64,000 nt of DNA from Rhodophyticola sp017644125 (lineage in GTDB: Bacteria > Pseudomonadota > Alphaproteobacteria > Rhodobacterales > Rhodobacteraceae): the NCBI RefSeq assembly GCF_042140125.1, contig NZ_CP159473.1; one strand, 5' to 3'. This document shows, piece after piece, positions 33,240 through 42,318 of this stretch. The translations under genes and the position numbers were made by a program. The notes beneath the pieces are model-generated. The model saw only the letters and a list, made by a program, of their open reading frames with translations, had not been told where the DNA came from and made no database searches. How positions within the stretch are numbered: the first letter of the stretch is position 1; each line of letters opens with the position of its first letter.

Positions 33240-35033
33240 CTAGCGGCCGGCGGCATAGGCCTGCATCAGGCGCGGCGTGGCTGCGGCCTTCAGCAGCCCG
33301 TCCCTGCTGCGCGAGGCGGCGGTCAGGCGGCCGACAGTCCAGGGTTCGGCCAGTTCGATATCGTGGCCCTTCCGGCCAAGGGCGTCGATCACGGCCTCGC
33401 CGAAAGCGGGCTCCAGCATCAGATGGCCGGGCCGCGTGGCGCGGGGGTAGAAGGACGACTGGAAATGCCCGGTATGGAACAGGGGGGCGTCGATGCCTTC
33501 CTGAAGGTTCAGCCCGCCATGGACCAGGCGCAGGAAATAGATCAGCTGCCACTGATCCTGCTGGTCGCCGCCGGGCGTGCCGAAGGCGAGGTCGAGCGAT
33601 CCGTCCGTCCGGGCCGCCATCGAGGGGGAAAGCGTCGTGCGCGGGCGACGGCCCGGTGCAAGCGATGTCGGCAGGCCCTCGTCCAGCCAGAACATCTGGG
33701 CCCGGCTGTTGAGCGGCATGCCCAGCCCCGGCACCACGGGCGAGGATTGCAGCCAGCCACCCGATGGCGTGGCCGAAACCATGTTGCCCCATTGGTCGAT
33801 GACGTCGATATGCACGGTATCCCCGCGCCGCTCGGTCAGGTGGGCCATGGTCGGCTCCCCGGCGCCGACGCCGGGCCCTTGGGCCAGATCCATGCCCGCG
33901 CGCGCAACCGCCGCATCGGCCCAGGCCTCGAACCCCGCGATCCTGCCCGGGCGCTGCTCAAGGGAGGCCGTGGCCCCGATCTGGGCGCGGCGGGTGGCGG
34001 CGTAGTCTGCCGACAGGAGCGTTTCGATGGGCAGATCGGTGTGCAGCGGGTCGCCGTAATAGGCTTCGCGGTCGGCAAAGCTGAGTTTCATCGCCTCGGT
34101 CACCGCATGGACGAAGTCGGCCCCGTTCAGATCCATCCCCGCGATATCCATACCCGAGAGTGTCCGCAGCGATTGCAGAAGCGTCGGGCCCTGGGTCCAT
34201 GCGCCCGGTTTCCAGACTGTCCAGCCATGATACTCGATGCCAAGCGGGTCTTCGTAGCTGGCCGACCATCCGGCCATGTCCTGGCCGTTCAGCACACCTT
34301 TGCGACGCCCGCCCGCGGCATCCATCACGCAGGCCTCCGAAAGGTAATCTTCGATGGCCTCGGCGATGAAGCCCTCATAGAAGGCACGCCGCGCGGCCTC
34401 GATCTGGGCCTCGCGGCCCTCCACCGCTTCGGCTTCGGTCAGGAGCCGGTCCCAGGTATCCGCCAGATCGGGATTGGCGAACAGCGCCCCCGGCTCCGGC
34501 GCGGCCCCGCCGGGCAGCCATGTGGCATGGGAGCTTGGCCATTCCTCTTCAAAGAACGCCGCCAGCCCCGCGATGGTATGGGCGACGCGCGGCAGAACCG
34601 GGTGGCCCGCGCGCGCATAGTGGATGGCGGGTTCCAGCACCGCACGAAGCGGCAGGCGCCCGTGGTCGCGCAGCATCAGCATCCATGCGCCGAATGCGCC
34701 GGGCACGACGGTGGCCAGCAGACCGGAGCCGGGGATGAGCGTCAGCCCCTCGCTCTTGTAATGCGCGATGGTCGCGCCTGAGGGCGCGGTGCCCTGACCG
34801 CAGATCACCTTCGGTTGCTCCGCCCCGGCCAGACGGATCATCAGCGGCATATCCCCGAGCGGTCCGTTCAGATGCGGCTCCACCACATTGAGCACGAAGC
34901 CCATTGCGGCGGCGGCATCGAAGGCATTCCCGCCCTCTTCAAGCAGTTTCATGCCCACGGCCGACGCGATCCAGTGGGTCGAGGTCGCCACGCCAAAGGT
35001 GCCGGTGATTTCGGGTCGGGTCGTGAAAGTCAT
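33240..35033 (-). CDS. gamma-glutamyltransferase family protein
   Basis: 597 residues of the GGT family. It shows ASAVGMKLLEEGGNAFDAAAA, a conserved Thr in the processing motif GDTVHIDVID (where GGTs have TTH), NMVSATPSGGW, and RPRTTLSPSM with FGTPGGDQQDQW. No signal peptide is evident, unlike the periplasmic GGTs, so it probably acts in the cytoplasm after peptide import. The acceptor and exact gamma-glutamyl or related amide substrate are unknown. Confidence 0.87.
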   Translation of the reverse strand: MTFTTRPEITGTFGVATSTHWIASAVGMKLLEEGGNAFDAAAAMGFVLNVVEPHLNGPLGDMPLMIRLAGAEQPKVICGQGTAPSGATIAHYKSEGLTLIPGSGLLATVVPGAFGAWMLMLRDHGRLPLRAVLEPAIHYARAGHPVLPRVAHTIAGLAAFFEEEWPSSHATWLPGGAAPEPGALFANPDLADTWDRLLTEAEAVEGREAQIEAARRAFYEGFIAEAIEDYLSEACVMDAAGGRRKGVLNGQDMAGWSASYEDPLGIEYHGWTVWKPGAWTQGPTLLQSLRTLSGMDIAGMDLNGADFVHAVTEAMKLSFADREAYYGDPLHTDLPIETLLSADYAATRRAQIGATASLEQRPGRIAGFEAWADAAVARAGMDLAQGPGVGAGEPTMAHLTERRGDTVHIDVIDQWGNMVSATPSGGWLQSSPVVPGLGMPLNSRAQMFWLDEGLPTSLAPGRRPRTTLSPSMAARTDGSLDLAFGTPGGDQQDQWQLIYFLRLVHGGLNLQEGIDAPLFHTGHFQSSFYPRATRPGHLMLEPAFGEAVIDALGRKGHDIELAEPWTVGRLTAASRSRDGLLKAAATPRLMQAYAAGR

Positions 35034-35063
35034 CTTGAGCGTCCGATTGTTATTGTCGTTGGT

Positions 35064-35945
35064 CTAATGATCGCGCGGGTCTAGCGCATCCCGCAGCCCG
35101 TCGCCAAAGAGATTGAAGCCCAGAACGACCAGAAAGATACCTGCGCCGGGGTAAAGCGCCATCCACGGCGCCTGTTCTAGGAAGTTCTTCGCCACATTCA
35201 GCATCGAGCCCCAGGAGGGCGCGGGAGGCTGCTGCCCCAGACCGAGAAACGACAGCGATGCCTCGGCGATGATCGCGGTGGCGATGGTCAGCGTGGCCTG
35301 CACGAGGATCGGCGGGAAGATGTTGGGCACGACATAGCGGGACACCAGCGCGAAGGGCTTCAATCCGACGGCCCGCGCGCTTTCCACATAGTCTTCGGTC
35401 ATCACCATCATGGTCTGGCCCCGTGCCAGACGTATGAAGATCGGCATTGCGGAGAGGCCGATGGCGATCATCGCGTTTGTCAGGGAGGGGCCCAGAAATG
35501 CCGCCAGGGCGATGGCCAGGATCAGAAACGGCGCGGCCAGAAGCGCCTCGGTCACGCGGCTGATAACCGCATCCGTCCAGCCGCCGAAATAGCCTGCCAT
35601 CACCCCGAGCGGCACGCCGAGACAGACCGCGATCGCGACGGAGATGACACCGGCCAGCAGCGAAGCCCGCGCGCCCCAGACCATGCGGGACAGCACGTCG
35701 CGGCCGATCTCGTCGGTGCCGAACGGATGGGCGGCGGAGGGCGCCTGACGGACGGCCATCCAGTCCGTCGCAACCGGATCGACGATGGGCAGGATCGGGG
35801 CCAGCAGGGCCACGACGACGAAGAACAGCACGATCGCCCCGCCCAGAAGCGCCGCCGGGCTGGCCCGCATCTTGCGCAGGAAACGGCTCTGCTTTCTTGG
35901 CAGCGTTGCGGTTGCGGTTTCTGCGGGTTCGGTGGCGGCGGTCAT
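35064..35945 (-). CDS. peptide-type ABC transporter permease (DppC-like)
   Basis: 293 residues. A proline/lysine N-terminal tail and TM1 are followed by DPVATDWMAVRQAPSAAHPFGTDEIGRDVLSRMVWGAR (family landmark near residues 60-97) and the EAA loop ESARAVGLKPFALVSRYVVPNI. Start 35945 overlaps the DppB-like stop (4 bases). Confidence 0.92.
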   Translation of the reverse strand: MTAATEPAETATATLPRKQSRFLRKMRASPAALLGGAIVLFFVVVALLAPILPIVDPVATDWMAVRQAPSAAHPFGTDEIGRDVLSRMVWGARASLLAGVISVAIAVCLGVPLGVMAGYFGGWTDAVISRVTEALLAAPFLILAIALAAFLGPSLTNAMIAIGLSAMPIFIRLARGQTMMVMTEDYVESARAVGLKPFALVSRYVVPNIFPPILVQATLTIATAIIAEASLSFLGLGQQPPAPSWGSMLNVAKNFLEQAPWMALYPGAGIFLVVLGFNLFGDGLRDALDPRDH

Positions 35946-36886
35946 TTGTCCCTCATGCGCGGGTTCAGGACGCGGTAGGCCACGTCGGCGAGAATGTTCA
36001 TGAAGATGAAGGCGACACCGGTGCACAGCACGATCCCCTGCACCACCGCATAATCGCGGTTGAACACGGCATCGACGACCAGCTTGCCAAAGCCGGGAAT
36101 GGTGAAAATCTGCTCCGTCAGGACGGCGCCTGCCAGAAGTTCCCCGAAGATCAGCGTGGTGACCGTGACGATGGGCACCAGCGCGTTCCGGAGCGCGTGT
36201 TTCACCAGCACCACGCGCTCGGCCAGACCCTTGGCGCGCGCGGTGCGGATATAGTCCGACTGCAGCACGCTCAGCATTGCCGATCTTGTGTGGCGCATCA
36301 GGGTGGCAGCGAGCGCGGTGCCCAGCACGAAGGCCGGCATGAGCATGGTTCGTATGGATTGCAGCGGGTCTTCGCTGAACGGCTGGTAGCCCGAGGCGGG
36401 CAGCCATCCAAGCTTCACCGAGACCAGAAGGATCATCATGATCCCCAGCCAGAAATTGGGCACCGACAGGCCGGACAGAGCCACCACATTGGCGACCCAG
36501 TCGATCCATGTGCCCTTCTTGTAAGCTGACAGAACGCCGGCGGGCACACCGATCACCAGTGCGAAGACCAGCGCCATGACTGCAAGTTGCAGGGTGACGG
36601 GAAGCTTTTCACCGATCAGTTCCAGAACCGGCTGGTTCGTTCTCAACGAGATCCCGAGATCGCCTTGCAGCGCACTGCCGACCCAGGCCAGATACTGGAT
36701 CGGGATCGGGTCGTTCAGGCGGTATTTTTCGCGCAGGAATTCCAGCACTTCGGGGTCGCGCTCCTCCCCGGCCAGCACCAGGATCGGGTCGCCGGGCAGC
36801 AGGTGCTGCAGCGTGAAGACGAATATCGAGATCAGGATGATCGTCGGGATCGCGATGAGGATGCGGCGTCCGATGAAGGCCAGCAT
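35942..36886 (-). CDS. peptide-type ABC transporter permease (DppB-like)
   Basis: 314 residues: MLAFIGRRILIAIPTIILIS with the typical PGDPILVLAG motif, LRTNQPVLELI, the EAA loop RTARAKGLAERVVLVKHALRNAL, and C-terminal helices with EQIFTIPGFGKLVVDA. The ATG at 36886 has GGAGAG upstream. Confidence 0.93.
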   Translation of the reverse strand: MLAFIGRRILIAIPTIILISIFVFTLQHLLPGDPILVLAGEERDPEVLEFLREKYRLNDPIPIQYLAWVGSALQGDLGISLRTNQPVLELIGEKLPVTLQLAVMALVFALVIGVPAGVLSAYKKGTWIDWVANVVALSGLSVPNFWLGIMMILLVSVKLGWLPASGYQPFSEDPLQSIRTMLMPAFVLGTALAATLMRHTRSAMLSVLQSDYIRTARAKGLAERVVLVKHALRNALVPIVTVTTLIFGELLAGAVLTEQIFTIPGFGKLVVDAVFNRDYAVVQGIVLCTGVAFIFMNILADVAYRVLNPRMRDK

Positions 36887-36966
36887 GGGGCTCTCCTGCG
36901 TGAACAAGCGGCGAGGGGTGGGATGCGCGGGCCAGACCCCGCGCATCCCTGTTTTCGATCAGCCCG

Positions 36967-38478
36967 TCATTCGGACAGGGTGACGCCTTCAAGCCGGATC
37001 ATCCCGTCGGGATAGGGAGTGAACCCTTCGACCGAGTTGCTCAACGCCCAGATCCATGTCGGGTGGTAGAGATAGACGATCGGCAGATCCTGGATCAGGA
37101 TATCCCGCGCGGCGTTGTAGCTTGCCTGGCGGACGGCCATGTCGGTCGATGTGCGCGCCTCGTTGAGGAGCCGGTCCACCTCCGGGTTGGAGTAGCCCGA
37201 GTCGTTGATGCCGCCATCGGTGGTCATGAACTGATGGATGTTGCCATCGGGATCGACCCGGCCGGACCAGCCGATCTGGCTGGCGGTATAGTCGCCGGCC
37301 GACTGATCGGCGAGCAGCGTGGCAAACTCCTTGGCCTGCAGCTCCAGATTGATGCCGGCCTCGGACGCCATGGACTGAACGACCTGCATCATCTGCAATT
37401 GCACCGGGTTGTTTGTGACCTGGATGGTGATGTCGATGCCATCGGCAAATCCGGCTTCCGCCAGAAGTGCACGGGCGGCTTCCACATCGCGCTCGGGCAC
37501 GGGATAGGCATCATTGTACCAGGGCGAGGTCGGCGGGAACGGCTGGTTGCCCGGCGCGAACGCACCTTCGAACACGACCTGGTTGATGACATTGCGATCA
37601 ATCGCAAGCGACAGCGCCTGACGGATCCGGGCATCCTGCCCAAGCGGGTTATCCGCGCCGGCCCCATTGTTCACATTGATCGTAATGCCCTGATATCCAA
37701 GCGAAACCGCCTGTTCCAGTTGCAGGTCTTCATCGTTGTTGACAGATGCCACATCGGTTGCCGCGAGGCGTTCCAGCATGTCCAGATCGCCCGCCCGCAG
37801 GTTTGCGAGGCGCACGGTCGTATCCGGGATCGGCAGGAAGGTGACGCTGTCGACATTGATCGCATCGGCGTTCCAGTAATCGGCGAACCGGTTCAGGACG
37901 ATACGATCCTGCTGTATCCGCTCGCCAAAGCTGAACGGGCCCGAGCAGACCGGGTTCAGCCCCAGATCGGTGCCCGCCGCCTCGAACGCGGTCGGCGACA
38001 GCATCATGCCGGCGCGGTCGGCGAACTGCGCCAGAAGCGTGGCGTCAGGCGCGCCAAGGGTGAAGCGGATGGTCATGTCATCCACCACCTCGACGCCGGT
38101 GATCGAGCTCAACTCGGATTTCCGGCGGCTTTCCGGCAGGTTCTGGCTGCGGTCGATATTCGCGGCCACCGCCTCGGCATTGAAGGGCGTGCCGTCATGG
38201 AACACGGCGCCTTCGCGCAGTGTCATGGTCAGTTGCAGCCCGTCATCGGACCATTCCCAGCCCGTCGCCAGTTGCGGGATGATCTCCAGATCCGGCGTGA
38301 TGTCGACCAGCTTGTCGCACAGCGAGGCATAGACGATCCGGCCCACGAATGTGCGGGACTGGTCAGGGTCGAGCACATCGGGATCTTCCTGAAGGCCGAT
38401 CCGCAGATCCTGTGCATGAAGCGCCGTTGCTGCAAGCCCGAAGGCGAGTGCAAAAGCCGTGAGTTTCGGTGTTACCAT
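36967..38478 (-). CDS. peptide/nickel-type ABC transporter substrate-binding protein (SBP family 5)
   Basis: 503 residues. A signal peptide ends LHAQ; the mature part starts DLRIGLQEDPDVLDPDQ. FHDGTPFNAEAVAANIDR is the family 5 signature. GGAGG precedes the ATG. It is periplasmic and delivers ligand to the DppBC-like permease. Peptide-like ligands are usual for the family; the adjacent GGT-like and DUF1028 genes suggest a gamma-glutamyl or N-acyl amide, which is inference. Confidence 0.92.
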   Translation of the reverse strand: MVTPKLTAFALAFGLAATALHAQDLRIGLQEDPDVLDPDQSRTFVGRIVYASLCDKLVDITPDLEIIPQLATGWEWSDDGLQLTMTLREGAVFHDGTPFNAEAVAANIDRSQNLPESRRKSELSSITGVEVVDDMTIRFTLGAPDATLLAQFADRAGMMLSPTAFEAAGTDLGLNPVCSGPFSFGERIQQDRIVLNRFADYWNADAINVDSVTFLPIPDTTVRLANLRAGDLDMLERLAATDVASVNNDEDLQLEQAVSLGYQGITINVNNGAGADNPLGQDARIRQALSLAIDRNVINQVVFEGAFAPGNQPFPPTSPWYNDAYPVPERDVEAARALLAEAGFADGIDITIQVTNNPVQLQMMQVVQSMASEAGINLELQAKEFATLLADQSAGDYTASQIGWSGRVDPDGNIHQFMTTDGGINDSGYSNPEVDRLLNEARTSTDMAVRQASYNAARDILIQDLPIVYLYHPTWIWALSNSVEGFTPYPDGMIRLEGVTLSE

Positions 38479-38516
38479 TTCTTGGTCCTCCGTCTGGTGG
38501 GATTGGGTGCGCCCGG

Positions 38517-39608
38517 TTACGGGTCGTTATTCTTGTCGGTCGGCGCGGCGGCGCTGCCTGCCATCGCGCGGGCGTAAAGCGCAAAGCGTTCCGTTGCCGC
38601 CGGACTGCGCGCTGCCTCGGCATTGGCGAGCCCTTCAAGCGTGAGCGTCTCGGCGTGATGACACGCGACCTGCCGCCCGCCGGGCAGGGTCCGCAATTCG
38701 GGCCGCGCGCTGCGGCACAGCTCGGTCGCATAGAGACAGCGCGGGTGGAACCGGCACCCCGATGGCGGGGAGATCGGATTTGGGGGATCGCCCTCCACCG
38801 GCGTGTGGGCGCGCCGCGCGCCATAGCTGGCGACCGGGATCGCGGCCAGAAGCGTTTCGGAATAGGGATGGCGCGGAGATGTATAAAGCGCGTCCGCGGG
38901 GGCGCATTCCACGATCTCACCCAGATACATTACCGCGACCCTGTCGGCCATGTGCCGGATCACGGCAAGGTCATGGGCGATCACCACAAGTGTCAGGCCG
39001 AACTCGTCCTTCAGGTCTTCCAGCAGGTTCACCACCTGGGCCTGGATCGAAACGTCCAGCGCGCTGACCGGTTCGTCCCCGATCAGCACGGTGGGCCCCG
39101 TGGCCAGCGCCCGGGCAATCCCGATCCGCTGGCGCTGCCCGCCGGAGAATTCATGCGGATAGCGATCCGCATGGGCGGGCCGCAGGCCGACCCGCGTCAA
39201 CAGTTCGGCCACCCGTTCGCGCCGCACGCGGGCGGGCCCGGTGCCATGGACGCGCAACGGCTCCTCGATCAGCGCGCCGACGGTCATTTGCGGGTTCAGC
39301 GAGGAGAAGGGATCCTGAAAGATGAATTGCAGATCGCGCCGCAACGCGCGCATCCGCTCCTTGTCGATATGGGCCAGATCCTCCCCATCATACCAGACCT
39401 CGCCGGATGTCGGCTCGATCAGGCGAAGCAGCAGCCGCGCCAAGGTGGACTTGCCGCATCCGCTTTCGCCCACGATGGCGAAGGTTTCGCCCTGCTCGAT
39501 ATCGAGCGACACACCGTCGACCGCCCGAACCACTGTCGGCGTGCCGAAAATCGGCCTTGCGGTGACGAAATCCTTGCGCAGGTCGCGGGCGGCGAGAATG
39601 GCGGTCAT
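38517..39608 (-). CDS. peptide-type ABC transporter ATP-binding protein (DppF-like)
   Basis: 363 residues: Walker A GESGCGKSTLARLLL, signature FSGGQRQRIGIARAL, Walker B LIGDEPVSALDVS, then the oligopeptide-transporter C-terminal domain with SPPSGCRFHPRCLYATELC (cysteines typical of the Opp/Dpp C-terminal extension). It overlaps the DppD-like gene by four bases. Confidence 0.94.
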   Translation of the reverse strand: MTAILAARDLRKDFVTARPIFGTPTVVRAVDGVSLDIEQGETFAIVGESGCGKSTLARLLLRLIEPTSGEVWYDGEDLAHIDKERMRALRRDLQFIFQDPFSSLNPQMTVGALIEEPLRVHGTGPARVRRERVAELLTRVGLRPAHADRYPHEFSGGQRQRIGIARALATGPTVLIGDEPVSALDVSIQAQVVNLLEDLKDEFGLTLVVIAHDLAVIRHMADRVAVMYLGEIVECAPADALYTSPRHPYSETLLAAIPVASYGARRAHTPVEGDPPNPISPPSGCRFHPRCLYATELCRSARPELRTLPGGRQVACHHAETLTLEGLANAEAARSPAATERFALYARAMAGSAAAPTDKNNDP

Positions 39609-40621
39609 GTCCCGGTCTCCCTCAGATCGCGCGCGGCGAGGTTTTCAAGCGGCGCATGGATGCAGGCGACCTCGTGCCCCTCGCCGCAGGGGCGCAGCAC
39701 CGGCACGGTCTCGCATGCCTCCGTGCGAAACGGACAGCGGGTCGCGAAACGGCACCCTTTGGGCATCGTGCCGGGTTGCGGCACCACGCCCGGCACCGTC
39801 ACCAGCCGGTCCTGCCGCCGCCCGAGCGAGGGCATCGAACTCATCAGGCCGATCGTGTAGGGGTGTTGGGGGTCGGTGAAGATGCGTTCCACGCTGCCGG
39901 CCTCCACGATGTGCCCGCCATACATCACCGCCACCTTGTCGGCCATTTCCGCCACCACACCCAGATCGTGAGTGATCATGATCATCGCGGCGCCGGTTTC
40001 GGATTGCAGATCGCGCATCAGATCGAGGATCTGGGCCTGGATCGTGACATCGAGTGCCGTGGTCGGCTCGTCTGCGATGAGAAGTTCGGGGTCGTTCGCA
40101 AGCGCCATGGCGATCATCGCGCGCTGCCGCATGCCGCCCGAAAGCTGATGCGGGTATTCGTCCAGCCGTTTTTCCGGCGCGGGGATGCGCACCCGGCGCA
40201 GCATCTCCAACGCGCGGTCCCTTGCCGCGGCGCGGGAGACGCCCTTGTGCCGCCGCACGGATTCGGCGATCTGCTCCCCGATCCGCAGCCCGGGATTGAG
40301 CGAGGTCATCGGTTCCTGAAAGATCATCGCCATGCGGCCGCCGCGGATCTCGCGGAAGTCCGCGGGTTGCATCGACAGAAGATCCTCTCCGTCAAGCCGG
40401 GCGGTGCCGCCCGAAATCGACAGCGGCGGGGATTGCAGCAGCCCCATCAGCGCCAGCGCCGTCAGGCTTTTCCCGCAGCCGCTTTCGCCCACGACACAGA
40501 GCGTCTGTCCGGGAACCAGCGTGAAGGATACGTTGTCGACGATGTTCTGATCCATCTTGCCCAACCGCACCGACAGGCCGTCGACATCGAGGATCGGCAA
40601 GGCATCGGCGGGTGACGGCAT
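39605..40621 (-). CDS. peptide-type ABC transporter ATP-binding protein (DppD-like)
   Basis: 338 residues: Walker A GESGCGKSLTALALMG, signature LSGGMRQRAMIAMAL, Walker B LIADEPTTALDVT, C-terminal MPKGCRFATRCPFRTEAC. The ATG at 40621 overlaps the GntR stop as TGATG; a GTG one codon upstream is equally possible. Confidence 0.94.
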   Translation of the reverse strand: MPSPADALPILDVDGLSVRLGKMDQNIVDNVSFTLVPGQTLCVVGESGCGKSLTALALMGLLQSPPLSISGGTARLDGEDLLSMQPADFREIRGGRMAMIFQEPMTSLNPGLRIGEQIAESVRRHKGVSRAAARDRALEMLRRVRIPAPEKRLDEYPHQLSGGMRQRAMIAMALANDPELLIADEPTTALDVTIQAQILDLMRDLQSETGAAMIMITHDLGVVAEMADKVAVMYGGHIVEAGSVERIFTDPQHPYTIGLMSSMPSLGRRQDRLVTVPGVVPQPGTMPKGCRFATRCPFRTEACETVPVLRPCGEGHEVACIHAPLENLAARDLRETGT

Positions 40622-41325
40622 CACTCCGGACCCCTTTCGCGGGAGAGTTCCAGATTTTCCTTCAGCGCGGTCAGATGCGCGCGCATCGCGGCGCGGGCGC
40701 CCTCTTCGTCGCGGGCGTTGATCGCGGTGATGATCTGGTGGTGATGCGCGTCGTACTCCGCCATCAGGTCCTTGGACCGCGCGGTGTCGCGTTCCTGCCG
40801 CCAGCGCGGATCGGCCCGCACCTCGTTGATCAGCGCGAAGGCGGTATGCAGGATCGGGTTGCCCGCGATGCGTGCAATCAGCCGGTGCAGGGATCCATCC
40901 CAGAGCTCGGCCGCATCGGCATCCGCCGAGCGTCCGGTGCGATCCGCCAGATCGTGCATCCGCGCCACATCCTCGGAGGTCGCGCGCCGCGCGCAGAGCG
41001 CTGCAAGTTCGGGTTCGATGGCAAGACGCGCCTCCATCACGCTCATCGGGTCGGTGTCCGGTGCGATGGCGGCGACCAGCCGCCCGTTCGGGTCGGGCGG
41101 TTCGCCGGCGAAGGTGCCCTTGCCCTGTCGCCGCCAGATCAGCCCCTCGGCCTCAAGCGCATCAAGCGCCCGGCGCACCGCGCGGCGGCTGACATCGAAG
41201 CGGGCGCAAAGGTCGCGTTCCGTGGGAAGCTTCCCGTCCTCGGCGATCTCGCCTTTTCGGATCATCTCCCGGATTTCGGCGCGCGCAAGCGATGCATTGT
41301 CAATTCTGTGCGCGGTGTCGGGCAT
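40621..41325 (-). CDS. GntR family transcriptional regulator (FadR/FCD subgroup)
   Basis: 234 residues: winged helix with KLPTERDLCARFDVSRRAVRRALDALEAEGLIWRRQGKGTF (landmark at residues 32-72) and a helical FCD effector domain with the metal/ligand histidines in DGSLHRLIARIAGN and AHHHQIITAI. It is the first gene of the ten-gene leftward operon and probably its autoregulator, through the GAACCA/TGGTTC sites just upstream. Confidence 0.93.
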   Translation of the reverse strand: MPDTAHRIDNASLARAEIREMIRKGEIAEDGKLPTERDLCARFDVSRRAVRRALDALEAEGLIWRRQGKGTFAGEPPDPNGRLVAAIAPDTDPMSVMEARLAIEPELAALCARRATSEDVARMHDLADRTGRSADADAAELWDGSLHRLIARIAGNPILHTAFALINEVRADPRWRQERDTARSKDLMAEYDAHHHQIITAINARDEEGARAAMRAHLTALKENLELSRERGPE

Positions 41326-41342
41326 TCAGGTGACCTGCATGT

Positions 41343-41385
41343 GAACCAAAGGGAAATTGGCGTCGAACCAATATCAGAATGGTTC
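41343..41385. promoter_or_regulatory. GntR operator-like inverted repeat
   Basis: GAACCA at 41365-41370 faces TGGTTC at 41380-41385 across 9 bases. A further GAACCA copy is at 41343-41348, 22 bases before the second. The array lies 17-60 bases upstream of the GntR start, the place expected for autoregulation. Confidence 0.55.
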
Positions 41386-41585
41386 AGTCCGTAAACATGG
41401 TCAAGCGATTCCTGTAACGGCTCTGATCCGGCGTTCCGAATGTCGGGGCTGGGCCCGTGGCGGGCAGGTGGCGACGGAGGTTCCGGATACCCCGATACTA
41501 GGGCCGTGAAACGGGCGATCCACATCATGCGGGGCAGGGGCGGGCGCGATTTCACAACTGCATGCGAAACCGGCATCCAAACAGC

Positions 41586-41612
41586 AAAAAGGCGCCCCGA
41601 AGGACACCTTTT
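41586..41612 (-). terminator. Rho-independent terminator of tRNA-Gly
   Basis: On the minus strand AAAAGGTGTCC, a TTCG tetraloop, and GGGCGCC followed by five T. The stem includes G-U pairs. It lies 26 bases after the tRNA 3' end. Confidence 0.85.
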
Positions 41613-41638
41613 GAGCATTCGATGCAGTCTTGTCGAAT

Positions 41639-41713
41639 TGGAGCGGGCGATGAGATTCGAACTCACGACCCTAACCTTGGCAAGGTTATGCTCTACCCCT
41701 GAGCTACGCCCGC
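41639..41713 (-). tRNA. tRNA-Gly (anticodon GCC)
   Basis: A 75-base cloverleaf on the minus strand: acceptor GCGGGCG pairs with CGCCCGC, the D-arm begins TAGCTCAGGGGTAGAGC, the anticodon loop is TTGCCAA, the T-loop is GTTCGAATC, and CCA is encoded. It reads GGC/GGT glycine codons. Confidence 0.97.
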
Positions 41714-42024
41714 TCTCTGTGAGAGGCGTGTTATAAACTTCGCAAAGGCGGTGCAAGACCAAAATTGCGTGAACCGCTTGCCGTCGGTCCAAACGGGCAC
41801 CGTGGGCGCCGGGTATCCTTGGGGATGGCGGGGCCGCCCTGAACCGGCGCAAAGGAGCGTCCTGCGGCCTTTCGGCGCCGTTCCGCTCATCGCGCCGGGC
41901 CCATGGTGAAAAACGGATCGGCCCCCTCTTTTCCCCGTGCGGGCCCAACCCATATGCGCCGCATGAGGCATGGTGCCTCTGACTTCGGGCCAGATACGGC
42001 CCCCGTTCCAAGGAGCGAAAGCAA
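41714..42024. other. intergenic region between tRNA-Gly and the EF-hand gene
   Basis: About 310 bases. I see no reading frame with support and no EcfG-type site. It must hold the tRNA promoter (leftward) and the EF-hand gene promoter (rightward), but neither has a clear consensus. AAGGAG at 42010-42015 is the RBS of the EF-hand gene. Confidence 0.5.
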
Positions 42025-42261
42025 ATGAAAACCGTTGTTTCCACCGTTGCCCTGATCGCAGCCCTGACCGCCGCGCCGGCGTTCGCCGAAACGATGGTCA
42101 GCGATACAGACGGAGATGGCCTCTACAGCCTCGAAGAGGTGCAGGCCGCGATGGAAGACGTCACCGAAGAGATGTTCGCCGCCGCCGATACGGATGGCGA
42201 CGGCTTCCTGTCGGGAGATGAACTGGCCGCCGCGGAAGAGGCCGGCACCTTCGACGCCTAA
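42025..42261 (+). CDS. secreted EF-hand protein
   Basis: 78 residues. A signal peptide ends PAFA, followed by two EF-hand calcium loops: DTDGDGLYSLEE and DTDGDGFLSGDE. Small, acidic and probably periplasmic; it could buffer or sense calcium. It stands alone, convergent to pyruvate carboxylase. Confidence 0.88.
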   Translation: MKTVVSTVALIAALTAAPAFAETMVSDTDGDGLYSLEEVQAAMEDVTEEMFAAADTDGDGFLSGDELAAAEEAGTFDA

Positions 42262-42273
42262 CCGCACGCAAGG

Positions 42274-42305
42274 CCGGCCGCCGCATCCGGTGATGCGGCG
42301 GCCGG
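42274..42305. terminator. hairpin between convergent EF-hand and pyc genes
   Basis: A perfect 14-bp GC-rich stem (42274-42287 with 42292-42305) with loop CGGT, but only a short T stretch. It lies between the two stops, so it probably terminates both genes. Confidence 0.65.
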
Positions 42306-42318
42306 TTCCGGTCGGAGG

